DNA from: AAA164-E04 sp964342825
GTDB lineage: Bacteria; Verrucomicrobiota; Verrucomicrobiia; Limisphaerales; AAA164-E04
Length of the DNA: 64,000 nt
Assembly: GCA_964342825.1 (NCBI GenBank)
Contig: CAYFHO010000009.1
Coordinates: 1-64,000 of the forward strand
Direction: 5' to 3'
In this document: positions 45,197 through 54,051 of the stretch, piece by piece
How positions within the stretch are numbered: position 1 is the stretch's first letter
Layout of the letters: the number at the start of each line of letters is the position of its first letter
Notes under the pieces: generated by a model
What the model was told of the DNA's origin: nothing
What the model saw: only the letters and a program-made list of their open reading frames with translations
The model's database searches: none
Program-made: the position numbers and the translations under genes

Positions 45197-46087
45197 TTAA
45201 TGATCAGCAGAAAACGATTGCTCGGCAGCTTGAACCGTGTTTTTGAGTAACATGGCAATCGTCATTGGGCCAACCCCACCTGGATTAGGCGTGATCGCTT
45301 TGGCTTTAGGTTGAACAGTGTCAAATTCGACATCACCAACCAGTCGTGTTCCGGATTTAGTATTGGCATCTGGTATGCGGTTCACCCCCACGTCCATAAT
45401 GACAACTCCATCCTTTACCATATCCGCCTTCACGAAGTGTGGCATTCCTATGGCCGCTACGATGATATCTGCACGTCGACAATGTTCAGCAATGTTTTTT
45501 GTGCGCGAGTGACATACTGTTACCGTGGCGTTGGCATCTTTCGCTTTTTGAATCAGGATGGCGGCCATAGGTTTTCCTACAATGTTACCGCGCCCCAGCA
45601 CGACGACTTCCGCTCCCTCCATAGGGATACCAGAACGTATGAGAAGCTCATGAACTCCTGCTGGTGTACAGGGAAGGAATCCCCCAGGCTGATTCAACAT
45701 CAACTTACCGACATTAACCGGATGGAATCCATCGACATCCTTATGCGGTGAAACAGCGGAATAGATCGTGGTTTCATCGATGTGCCTGGGCAATGGAGCT
45801 TGGACGAGAATTCCGTGAATGGTTGGATCAGCGTTATGTGCAGCGATGATTTCCAACAACTGGTCTTGTGTCGTTTGTTCATCAAGAACCAAGGTTTTGG
45901 AATCAATCCCAATTTCCTGGCTCTTTTTTTCCTTCATGCCCACATAAACGCGTGAAGCTGGATCTTCGCCAACCCGAATAAAAACCAATCCCGGGGTAAT
46001 CCCCTTTGATTTGAGTTTCTGGACCCGGACTGAGGTTTCGGCATGTATCTCAGCAGCTATCGCTCGGCCATCGATCAAGTTATCCAT
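45197..46087 (-). CDS. folD: methylenetetrahydrofolate dehydrogenase/cyclohydrolase
   Basis: 296 residues. The family patterns YVGMKEK (catalytic Lys), PLPRHID and GRGNIVGKPMA, and the NADP region, are present, as is a C-terminal PNPGGVGPMT motif. FolD converts methylene-THF to formyl-THF in one-carbon metabolism. The start is set at the ATG at 46087. The frame opens further at a TTG at 46099 that overlaps the upstream stop, but the ATG aligns better with FolD N-termini. It is the second gene after the SH3 protein. Confidence 0.96.
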   Translation of the reverse strand: MDNLIDGRAIAAEIHAETSVRVQKLKSKGITPGLVFIRVGEDPASRVYVGMKEKKSQEIGIDSKTLVLDEQTTQDQLLEIIAAHNADPTIHGILVQAPLPRHIDETTIYSAVSPHKDVDGFHPVNVGKLMLNQPGGFLPCTPAGVHELLIRSGIPMEGAEVVVLGRGNIVGKPMAAILIQKAKDANATVTVCHSRTKNIAEHCRRADIIVAAIGMPHFVKADMVKDGVVIMDVGVNRIPDANTKSGTRLVGDVEFDTVQPKAKAITPNPGGVGPMTIAMLLKNTVQAAEQSFSADH

Positions 46088-46095
46088 GGAACTGC

Positions 46096-47316
46096 TCAAT
46101 CTGAAACTTTCAGTTCTTCAATTTCGATGACCGGAATCTTGGGCCATCTTGGATCCACGGATTCTTGTCCTGTGACCCGTATTTTGTATCCCTCATAGGG
46201 CTTGAGATCGGAACGACTTGGAGCTGTATGAAGGTGGAGTCTGCCTGTATAAAGATAATTCATCGTGCGATGGGTGACCGGATCTTCAAGTCGGTGGTAA
46301 GTTGGTGATTGAATGCTGCGACTGCGACGAACAATGCCTTCACGGGTTACAATGCGACGCAGCTCCTCAAGTGGATCTGTCGGATTCTCAGCAACCACCA
46401 CCTCAGCTGGCAGCCTGTCCTGGTTCTGAGAATTCGAAACCACTTCTCCATTATTCAAAGGCTTGAGGCCCGTTTCTTCGGCTGGTGATTGGGGAGGTGT
46501 ATTTTCGACCTGTTCAAACAAGGAAGGTTCCTGCGTTAATGGATTAATCTCCTGGTTTGTGGCGACTTCGGCCGTTTCAGGTTCAGCAATGATTTCAACC
46601 ACTTCATTTGAAGTGGTTTCAACAGGAACTGGGGGTGTTTGTGCTTCCTCATTCTGGGCGACAGGAATTTCATCATTATCCGGTTGATTACCTTCAATGG
46701 TACTTTTGAGAATTTTTGTTTCACCCGATTTGGGATCGTCCACAATCAGAACAGGGGTTTCCTCTTTCTGGTTTGGCTCGCTGGATTTGGTCTCAGTAAC
46801 AGGCGGAACCGATGGGGTTTCGGTTTCCACGGGATCCTTCACAATATCCACCAAACTGCTGGCAACATACGCAAAGGCGTTGGCCGGTGGTTTGATGGAA
46901 ATCCAACCTGCCGTTTCTTTGATACGCTCGACCTGATCCCCTCGGTTCAGACGAGCTACAATGGTGTAAGATTCGCTTGGTCCTGCACGCACATTCAAGC
47001 GTCCTGCCGTGACGGTGTTGTTGGTTGAGTCAATGTAATCACCAGCCACCCATAATACGGCCTCGGTCGGGAGCCCAATGCGATACCATTCGCGAGGGTT
47101 GCCTGGAATGGGATTGTCATGAACAATCGTTTCCAGGACCTGCACCTTATCTCCGGTATTCACCTGTGATACAACCTCACTGAGGATGTTGGGCTGAGTC
47201 CGAACATTAACCCGCTCGGCGTTCACCACCCCAGATTGAGCTGCCCCATGTAAAGAAGACAAACTCAAGGCAAACACCGTAACGGCAAAGAATATCCATG
47301 CAGACAATTTCTTCAT
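46096..47316 (-). CDS. secreted SH3b-domain protein with low-complexity linker
   Basis: 406 residues from the ATG at 47316. An earlier open frame adds 71 residues lacking any signal or domain. The signal peptide (about 1-27) is followed by two bacterial SH3b domains (about 28-90 and 100-150), each with the RVNVRxxP or RLNVRAGPS pattern. A long acidic, Pro/Thr/Glu-rich stretch follows (about 160-330). The C-terminal 70 residues are globular with no assigned family. SH3b domains usually bind peptidoglycan or surface peptides, so it is probably periplasmic and envelope-associated. The gene order SH3-folD is likely incidental. Confidence 0.85.
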   Translation of the reverse strand: MKKLSAWIFFAVTVFALSLSSLHGAAQSGVVNAERVNVRTQPNILSEVVSQVNTGDKVQVLETIVHDNPIPGNPREWYRIGLPTEAVLWVAGDYIDSTNNTVTAGRLNVRAGPSESYTIVARLNRGDQVERIKETAGWISIKPPANAFAYVASSLVDIVKDPVETETPSVPPVTETKSSEPNQKEETPVLIVDDPKSGETKILKSTIEGNQPDNDEIPVAQNEEAQTPPVPVETTSNEVVEIIAEPETAEVATNQEINPLTQEPSLFEQVENTPPQSPAEETGLKPLNNGEVVSNSQNQDRLPAEVVVAENPTDPLEELRRIVTREGIVRRSRSIQSPTYHRLEDPVTHRTMNYLYTGRLHLHTAPSRSDLKPYEGYKIRVTGQESVDPRWPKIPVIEIEELKVSD

Positions 47317-47419
47317 ATACACCAATAGAAATCTATCGCTCAATAATGTCAATCTTGGACCGGCACCGAAAGCCTGGAATGTGATATTATTTGCGAAGAG
47401 CTCATTCCCATGATCATGA

Positions 47420-48868
47420 TTACCTAGCATGGACGACTTCCGAGCGTTGTGAAATGCCATTTTCATTGAACGCTTCAATTTGAAAATAGTAAGCATCTGC
47501 TCGATCCATGCCCGTAAAATAATATTCATTTGCGTTGTAGACCATCATGCTCCCATAAAGTTTGTCTGGGTGCTTGCCAAAATAAATATGATATCCGTCT
47601 GCCAGATGGTTCTGCTTCCACTTCAGCCAGGAAGAAAGTCGATTGCCCGCCTTTTCTGGGGGCGTACGGAGTACGGTAAAATCCTCTACCTCTCCGGGCG
47701 GAAGACCAGGTCCCTTGCCAAATATCCTAAATCCACTGATCGCGAATTTACCTGTAGGAATGGAAATATTTTCCAATTTCAGGTATCGATAATGAACAGG
47801 ACTTTCTAATTCACTGTAGTCGTGAGGCCTGTCCGCTTGTTGTTGACTCTTGTCCACTAGCAACTTCCAATTAAGCCCATCATCGGAGCCATGGATCCTG
47901 TATTGGTGAGTTTTACCCAAAGTTTTGCCCATAAACTCAGCCTCTTGGTCCGCATAATTGATTTGAATCGCATGAATGGTACTACGCGCCCCCAGGTCTG
48001 TTTGTATCCATTCACCCGAATTCGAAGTCTTTGCCGACCAATAGGTTTTTATATTCTCATCGACTGCAAAATTGGCTTTGAATCCGCCCAGGGTTGAGGA
48101 AACCTGCACTGGTTTTTGATAATTCAAAAGCATCCATCCTGTGAATAAACCCCTGGTAAAATCCTTATCTTTTGCTTCCTCAGGAAGATAGGTCGGGTAA
48201 TCACCATAGGCAGTGTTGCAAAACATGACATCATCCTGATCGAATCCCGCGGGCCAGATTCCAATCCGCCTTTCAAAATTATTTTTGACGGAAATAACCA
48301 TCGTTGAAACGTGCCAGTAGTTGTCGTGAAGATCTTGAAAAGTCGAGCCATGACCGGCGCCGCGGGCAAAGCCTCCTGGTTTATAAGAGAACGGGTTATG
48401 TTTTTGATATCGAAACCCTCCCAATGGTTGTTCGCTGACCAACACACCATCGGCATAACCACTGAATTCGGTTCCTGGTGCCGCATACTGGAAATAGTAT
48501 TTTCCATGATACTTGGTCACCCAGGCTCCCTCTAAAAAAGGATTCAAAAAAGTGTTGTCATTATATTCTCCAAAACGCTCCCATCCGTGCTCCTCCGGGT
48601 GTAATTGCATGATCGGACGTGTTTTGCCAGTGGTCTGGAAATCCTGTGTTCGAATCTCGGTTCCTAATAACGGGTATTCATTGCTGGATCCCCAATACAG
48701 AAAAAGTTGATCTTCCTCTTCCTCGTAATGAAAAGCTGGGTCCCAGGCACCCACATTTAAAATATCAACCGCTATTTCCCACTTATTGTTTACCGGATCA
48801 GAACTTTTCCAAACAGGGAAATCAAGTTCCCAGGTTGATCCGTAAACATACAAGGCATCCTTCATCAC
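47420..48868 (-). pseudogene. GH43-like hydrolase, C-terminal part (after frameshift)
   Basis: Continues the reading frame of the 48865-49185 segment after a single-base loss. About 480 residues: the rest of the five-bladed propeller with the catalytic acids in a WDPAF segment and a later FLEGAW segment, then a discoidin (F5/8 type C) domain (about residues 280-395) and an FN3-like end. Joined to its N-terminal segment it would be a normal secreted GH43 with a carbohydrate-binding domain. It begins with GTG at 48868, so independent translation of the part cannot be excluded, but it would lack the catalytic base and the signal peptide. Confidence 0.8.
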
Positions 48869-49185
48869 CCAGCCGCCGGCGCGTTAAGATCGTGTATGTA
48901 TTTGTCATCTCTCAGAAATTTTCGGGAGACAAAACTCCATTGCAGCATGTCCTCACTGTGCCAATAACCTTCCTGGTTGGTGGAAAACAAAAATAAACGA
49001 TCCTTGAAACGGACAATCACAGGATCCGCGGTCGTTCGATGCTTTCCCTTCGTCGCAAACCTTTCAAAAGGTGTGTAGCCATAATCAATGTTGATCGGAT
49101 TACAATAGGTCTTCTGCTCGGCCCAACTGCATTCGACACCAAGAATGGCCAGCACCAGAGGACAAAAGCACAGGAGTCTTTTCAT
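48865..49185 (-). pseudogene. GH43-like hydrolase, N-terminal part (before frameshift)
   Basis: Starts at the ATG at 49185 with a signal peptide (about 1-20). It carries the TTADPVIV segment with the first catalytic Asp of the GH43 fold, then ends at a TGA at 48865-48867. The following reading frame restores a full GH43 sequence if one base is added near 48870-48885, a GC-rich run. The clean rest of the frame argues for a very recent mutation, a programmed event or a sequencing error. GH43 enzymes cleave arabino-, xylo- or galactan-type glycans. Confidence 0.8.
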
Positions 49186-49470
49186 GACTGATATGATCAT
49201 CAGTTTATGTTGTTTTCGCAAAGTTAAACTTTCTGATGCAAGAGGAATGATCCGTGAGGATTTACAAGATGCAGCATTTGCCGTCGAAGTTAGAACGCTC
49301 AACCTCATTTACGATAAGTTTAATAATGCATCCAACCAGCAGCATCAGTTGTTGAGGATTATCTCCGTCTCAATATCACAAATCTGTCCATGTAGGTGAT
49401 CAGTTCACCCAATAGCCGATGGATGATGGTTGTCCTGACATGGGTTTTAGGGCAGATTTCACCAACAAAT
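49186..49470. other. 285-bp divergent intergenic region
   Basis: Lies between the GH43-like gene (minus) and the ovothiol-type methyltransferase gene (plus). Open frames extend into it from both sides using non-ATG starts (GTG at 49396 on the plus strand), but neither has a supporting signal or domain. It must hold both promoters; none is clear enough to mark. Confidence 0.5.
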
Positions 49471-50244
49471 ATGACTGAAGAACAACCCAGACCCTATTAT
49501 GAATCCGACCGAGCGATCAGTGAGTATTTACTATTCCATTATGGGACAGCAGAGGACCAAATGCCGCATGAGTTCGGGCCGCATTCTGCGTTGAATTACC
49601 CCTTGCGGTGCGTCACTGAATGCCTTGATTCTGATGCTTTGCCTGACAACGCCAGGGCTCTGGATCTGGGCTGTGCTGTTGGTAGATCCACTTTTGAGTT
49701 AGCTCGCCATTGTTCAGAGGTGGTGGGAATTGATTTTTCAAATTCATTTATTGAAAGAGCCAATCAACTCAAATCAGAAGGCCAATGTGATTACTCTTTC
49801 ATTGAAGAAGGTATGCTTGCTCGAGAAACTTCTGCGAATGTGGATCCACTGATTGAGCGCAACAGAGTCCGTTTTCAGCAAGGTGATGCCATGAATCTGC
49901 CTGAAGATTTGGGGAAATTTCACGCCATTTTGATGGCAAATTTGATCGACCGGCTCGTCGAGCCCATGCTTTGCCTCAACCAATTACCTGACCTGATGGA
50001 AAAGGGCGGTCAACTCATCATTACTTCCCCTTACACCTGGCTTGAGGAATATACACCCAGGGAAAATTGGCTGGGTGGTTTTGAAGAAAATGGCAAGCCT
50101 ATCGGAACATTGGATGGTTTGATATCCGGACTTGGGAGCAGCTTTGAATTGATCGAAACCAAAGATTTGCCCTTCTTAATTCGTGAACACGCTCGCAAGT
50201 ATCAATGGAGCATTGCTCAAGCATCCATTTGGCGGCGGAAGTGA
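49471..50244 (+). CDS. 4-mercaptohistidine N1-methyltransferase-like (OvoA C-terminal type)
   Basis: 257 residues of the class I SAM-dependent methyltransferase fold; SAM-binding ALDLGCAVGRSTFEL is near residue 67. The N-terminal YYESDRAISEYLLFHYG segment and a later TSPYTWLEEYTP are the signature of the family that forms the C-terminal domain of OvoA, which methylates 5- (or 4-) mercaptohistidine to ovothiol A. Here it is a separate gene. The sulfoxide synthase that should supply its substrate is not in the window. The start is placed at the ATG at 49471. Its 3' end overlaps the convergent rsmE gene by 28 bp. Confidence 0.85.
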   Translation: MTEEQPRPYYESDRAISEYLLFHYGTAEDQMPHEFGPHSALNYPLRCVTECLDSDALPDNARALDLGCAVGRSTFELARHCSEVVGIDFSNSFIERANQLKSEGQCDYSFIEEGMLARETSANVDPLIERNRVRFQQGDAMNLPEDLGKFHAILMANLIDRLVEPMLCLNQLPDLMEKGGQLIITSPYTWLEEYTPRENWLGGFEENGKPIGTLDGLISGLGSSFELIETKDLPFLIREHARKYQWSIAQASIWRRK

Positions 50245-50969
50245 ATACGTTGTCCTAGAACCGAAAGCCCACAAGTCACTGCGGTTTCGGCACGCAGAAT
50301 GAGTGGCCCCATGTCCACAGCCTGTGCACCTGAGGTGGTAAGAGATTGGATTTCATTCTCCGTGAAATCACCCTCGGGGCCTATGCACCAGCAAACTAAA
50401 CGCCCATCTATATGCTCGGCTGCTTTCCAAAGAGGGATGGATGGAGTATCCGGGTATAGGCTTCCATAGAGACATTGGCAATCAACTTCAAAGGATCGCA
50501 ATGTATCGTTCAAAGTTGCCGGAGCATGTAAATATGGCTTCCAAACTGCTCCGCATTGTTTCATGGATTCAATGAGCAAGGTTTCGATTTTTTGAAGTTT
50601 TGCTGAAATGTCCTTCTGCTTCCAATGAACCACTGATCTTTCGCATTTCATCAACCAAATATGGCTTACTCCGAGTTCTGTTGCCTTCTGGAGTGACCAG
50701 TCCATGGCCTTGGGTTTAAGCAGAGGAAGAGCCAATCCCAGTGAAAGGGTTGGTTGGCTCTGGTGGGTTTTGGATTCCACACGTACGGAGACACTTCGTT
50801 TGGAGCAGGAGATCAATCTTGAGTGTATCAAGTCTCCCAGTCCGTTCAGAACTTCGACTTCATCGCCCTTAGAAAGCCTCAGTACATTGAACGCATGACG
50901 GGCGTCCTGGGGCCGCAGCTCAAATTCATCCTTTTGACATTCTGAAGGAGGAACATAGAACCGATGCAT
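50217..50969 (-). CDS. rsmE: 16S rRNA m3U1498 methyltransferase
   Basis: 250 residues of the SPOUT family: an N-terminal PUA-like domain (MHRFYVPP, then a DARHAFNVLRLSKGDEVEV segment), a KATELGVSHIW segment, and the knot region CIGPEGDFTENE with the late PLILRAETAV. RsmE methylates U1498 in the decoding region of 16S rRNA. It follows dnaJ by 13 bp and is part of the grpE-dnaJ-rsmE operon. Its end overlaps the end of the convergent methyltransferase gene. Confidence 0.97.
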   Translation of the reverse strand: MHRFYVPPSECQKDEFELRPQDARHAFNVLRLSKGDEVEVLNGLGDLIHSRLISCSKRSVSVRVESKTHQSQPTLSLGLALPLLKPKAMDWSLQKATELGVSHIWLMKCERSVVHWKQKDISAKLQKIETLLIESMKQCGAVWKPYLHAPATLNDTLRSFEVDCQCLYGSLYPDTPSIPLWKAAEHIDGRLVCWCIGPEGDFTENEIQSLTTSGAQAVDMGPLILRAETAVTCGLSVLGQRIHFRRQMDA

Positions 50970-50982
50970 GGAGGAATTGGCC

Positions 50983-52146
50983 TCAGGAGCCGGTAAAGAA
51001 TTTTTTGGCCTTATCGAAAAATCCGGTGGATATAGGATTCACGCGAGCATCACAAGATTCTGCAAAATCTTTGAGTTTTTCCTTCTGATCTGAATTCAAT
51101 GAAGTGGGCACCTCCACATTCACTCGAACATGCAAATCTCCCCATCCATACCCTTTGACATTTTTGACGCCTTTTCCACGCAATCGAAAGACACTGCCTG
51201 GCTGAGTTCCGGCGGGAATACGAATGGTGGCTTTACCAGAGAGCGTTGGGACTTCGATTTCAGCTCCCAAGGCTGCACTGGCGAAACTGATAGGAACCTC
51301 ACAGATGAGGTCGTCCCCTTCCCTTTCAAAAATCTCATGCTCGCGAACATGGATAACCACGTAAAGATCACCAGGACCTCCTCCACGAACACCGCTTTCA
51401 CCTTTACCAGTTGACCGGATCCGTGCGCCGGTATCCACTCCGGGAGGAATTCTCAAACGAACCTTGCTTGTCTTTTCTTTGCGGCCTGCACCCTGACAAC
51501 GTTGACAAGGTTTTTCTATGGTCTTGCCGGCTCCCTGGCATCGAGGACAGGTCTGGGAAAACGTAAAGATTCCGCGCGAAGTAGCGATCTGTCCAGTTCC
51601 TCGACAAGCCGTGCAGTTGACGGTCCGTGAACCTGGGGTTGCCCCGCTACCGTCACATGTTTCGCAAGCATCCAGTTTGGTGATTGGAATTTCTTTTTCA
51701 CAACCCAAGCTGGCTTCCTCAAAGCTGATTTCCATGTCGTAGCGAAGATCCGCGCCACGCTGAGGACCGTTGGGATCGCGTCGACTGCCGCCTCCGAAGA
51801 GGTCTTCGAAGATGCTGCCACCTCCACCTCCGCCGCCCCCGCCGCCGAAAACTTCACGGAAAATATCAAACGGATCGTGGAACCCTCCACCCCCGCCGCC
51901 GCCAAAACCTCTGGATCTACCATCAAAAGCAGCGTGACCATATTGATCATAAGCCGCACGTTTTTGAGGGTCACTCAATGCTTCATAAGCTTGACCGAGT
52001 TCTTTGAAGCGCTCCTCAGCTTCTTTATCGTCCGGGTTTTTATCCGGATGATATTTAACAGCGAGCTTTCGATAAGCTTTTTTGAGTTCATCCTGAGAAG
52101 CACTTTTGCTGACACCCAGGATTTCGTAGTAATCCCTTTTCGACAT
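50983..52146 (-). CDS. dnaJ: chaperone DnaJ
   Basis: 387 residues: J domain (about 1-68) with the HPD motif in KYHPDKN, a glycine/phenylalanine-rich linker with long poly-Gly runs, four CxxCxGxG zinc motifs (CETCDGSGA, CTACRGTGQ, CPRCQGAGK, CQRCQGAGR), and the C-terminal substrate-binding domains. It delivers unfolded clients to DnaK. The operon order grpE-dnaJ-rsmE lacks dnaK and hrcA, which must lie elsewhere. No CIRCE element (TTAGCACTC-N9-GAGTGCTAA) is visible upstream of grpE, so HrcA control is not supported. Confidence 0.98.
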   Translation of the reverse strand: MSKRDYYEILGVSKSASQDELKKAYRKLAVKYHPDKNPDDKEAEERFKELGQAYEALSDPQKRAAYDQYGHAAFDGRSRGFGGGGGGGFHDPFDIFREVFGGGGGGGGGGSIFEDLFGGGSRRDPNGPQRGADLRYDMEISFEEASLGCEKEIPITKLDACETCDGSGATPGSRTVNCTACRGTGQIATSRGIFTFSQTCPRCQGAGKTIEKPCQRCQGAGRKEKTSKVRLRIPPGVDTGARIRSTGKGESGVRGGGPGDLYVVIHVREHEIFEREGDDLICEVPISFASAALGAEIEVPTLSGKATIRIPAGTQPGSVFRLRGKGVKNVKGYGWGDLHVRVNVEVPTSLNSDQKEKLKDFAESCDARVNPISTGFFDKAKKFFTGS

Positions 52147-52182
52147 GATGGTAATGAAATACTAAAAGTTGAGCACCTGAAC

Positions 52183-52857
52183 TCAGGAGGCATCTGAATC
52201 CTCCGAAGAAGGAGCTTTGGCCACTACTACATTGGCGGGCCGGATCAATCGGTCATTGAGCTTGTAGCCCTTGCGAGCCTGTTCGATCACTTCACCATCC
52301 GGGGCCTCGGTCGTTTCTTTCTGAGAAACTGCTTCATGCCAGATAGGATCAAAGATTTTACCCAGAGCATCGATTTCCTGCAGCCCGGAATCTTTCAAGG
52401 TGCTTTTCAGTTGGTTATGCACCATTTCAATGCCCATTTTAATGGAGGCCATGCTGTTGTCCTGTGCATTGTTCACGGCTGCCATGGCCATTTCAAAGTG
52501 GTCCAATGTGGGGATTAAACGTTCCATCAGAGCCTCATTGGCGTACTTGACGGCTTCACCACGCTCCCTGGCTGCTCGTTTTTTAAAGTTATCGAATTCA
52601 GCGTTGAGTCGAACGAATCGATCCCAATATTCGTCTGCTTTTTGTGCTTTTTCTTCCAAATCCTTAAACACGCTGTGTTCAAGCGTCACCGGGCCTTGCT
52701 CTTCGGCAGGCTCATTGGCTTCACTTTTGTCCTCGGGTGCATTTTCGGTGTTTTCCGCATCTCCAACCACTTCCACCTCTACCTCAATGGATTCAGCAGT
52801 CTGAGACTTAACCTCTTCATTCACTTCGGATTTCGTATCTTTAGATTCCTTGCTCAT
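52183..52857 (-). CDS. grpE: nucleotide exchange factor GrpE
   Basis: 224 residues. An acidic N-terminal extension (about 1-70) precedes a long coiled coil (FVRLNAEFDNFKKRAARERGEA) and the C-terminal beta-domain, with a late KGYKLNDRLIRPANVVVA segment typical of GrpE. It releases ADP from DnaK. First gene of the grpE-dnaJ-rsmE operon, and divergent from the WalJ-like gene by 157 bp, which should contain the operon promoter. Confidence 0.96.
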   Translation of the reverse strand: MSKESKDTKSEVNEEVKSQTAESIEVEVEVVGDAENTENAPEDKSEANEPAEEQGPVTLEHSVFKDLEEKAQKADEYWDRFVRLNAEFDNFKKRAARERGEAVKYANEALMERLIPTLDHFEMAMAAVNNAQDNSMASIKMGIEMVHNQLKSTLKDSGLQEIDALGKIFDPIWHEAVSQKETTEAPDGEVIEQARKGYKLNDRLIRPANVVVAKAPSSEDSDAS

Positions 52858-53014
52858 TTCTTTCTATAAAACTTTAACCTCTGTTAAAGAACTTGGGAAC
52901 ATACGCAAGAGTCGGTTCGGATGCAACAGCAAGTCGGCCAAGAAGGTGCGTTTTTTGTGATTGTCAGGCAAGATTTCGTTGCGGGAATCCCTTAAAGCCC
53001 CCTAATTTGTTGGT

Positions 53015-54034
53015 GTGTCCATTCGATTGACCATTCTTGGGAGCGGGTCCAGAGGGAATTGTGCCTATCTGGAAACCGATGGGGTGCGGCTCTTGATTGA
53101 TGCAGGATTCAGCGGAAAGCGAATTCGTGAACGGTTGGCCAGTATCGGACGTTCCCCGGAAACACTGACCGGCATCCTGGTGACCCATGAACATTCGGAT
53201 CATACCATGGGACTCAAAGTCATCGCCTCAAAACTTGGAATCCCACTTTATGTCAATCGATTGACTCTTGATGCGATTACTTGTCAGACCAAAGCGCCAT
53301 TCAACAGCAGAATTTTTCAGACGGGTCAGTCCTTTGAGGTGGGAGATGTTGAAGTTGAAACATTTTCGATTCCACACGATGCTCAGGATCCTGTGGGATT
53401 CCTCATCCGCTCGAACCATGGTCACGTCGGTTTTCTCACGGATTTGGGGCATGCCACTCGTCTGGTTCTGGATCGTGTTCGGCCCGCAAAAGCTTTGGTT
53501 TTAGAAACCAACTATGATCTCCAGTTGCTTCAGGAAGACACCAAAAGACCGTGGAGCATCAAACAACGCATCACCAGTCGGCATGGGCATTTGAGCAACA
53601 GTGCTGCAGGTGATGCCGCGAGAGAATTGGTTTCAGGTGAGTTGGAACACATTTACATGGCTCATTTGTCAAAGGATTGTAACGATCCAGCTTTGGCTGA
53701 AAAGACGGTCCAACAAGAAATCGACAAGACTGGCGCCAGGCACATACGCATCCACAGAACCCAACAAGACACCCCCTGCCCTACCTTGATTCTTGGCGAA
53801 GAATCCAGCATTGAAACTAGCGCCACCGAAGAATTGAATCCTGAAGGAATCAAGCTTTCCAAAAAGGAACTTGTCATTACGGAGAAAAAACACGAATTGA
53901 CGAGGGAACCACAAACCGATTCCACAGGCGGCTTGCGTGCAACTGGTCAGGCAGATGAAACCTCACATCGATCTTTTTTCAGTGGGCTGCAGAATGTGCT
54001 GGATGATATAGAAAACGAAAGAGATTCAGATTAA
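53015..54034 (+). CDS. WalJ/YycJ-like metallo-beta-lactamase fold hydrolase
   Basis: 339 residues starting at a GTG. The opening (RLTILGSGSRGNCAYLE) and the zinc motif H58-E-H60-S-D62-H63 match the YycJ/WalJ branch of the MBL family, linked to DNA exonuclease or cell-wall homeostasis functions. The fold ends near residue 258; an extra 80-residue acidic, charged tail follows, which is not part of the usual protein. It is divergent from grpE and 17 bp upstream of a Gfo/Idh gene, possibly co-transcribed. Confidence 0.9.
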   Translation: MSIRLTILGSGSRGNCAYLETDGVRLLIDAGFSGKRIRERLASIGRSPETLTGILVTHEHSDHTMGLKVIASKLGIPLYVNRLTLDAITCQTKAPFNSRIFQTGQSFEVGDVEVETFSIPHDAQDPVGFLIRSNHGHVGFLTDLGHATRLVLDRVRPAKALVLETNYDLQLLQEDTKRPWSIKQRITSRHGHLSNSAAGDAARELVSGELEHIYMAHLSKDCNDPALAEKTVQQEIDKTGARHIRIHRTQQDTPCPTLILGEESSIETSATEELNPEGIKLSKKELVITEKKHELTREPQTDSTGGLRATGQADETSHRSFFSGLQNVLDDIENERDSD

Positions 54035-54051
54035 CAAGAAAGGTTTTATTC

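Noticed and set aside
51770..51905. GC-rich, repeat-like stretch in dnaJ.
   Set aside because: It encodes the normal poly-Gly linker of DnaJ, not a separate repeat element.
52858..53014. Possible CIRCE/HrcA element in front of grpE.
   Set aside because: No TTAGCACTC-N9-GAGTGCTAA inverted repeat was found in either orientation.
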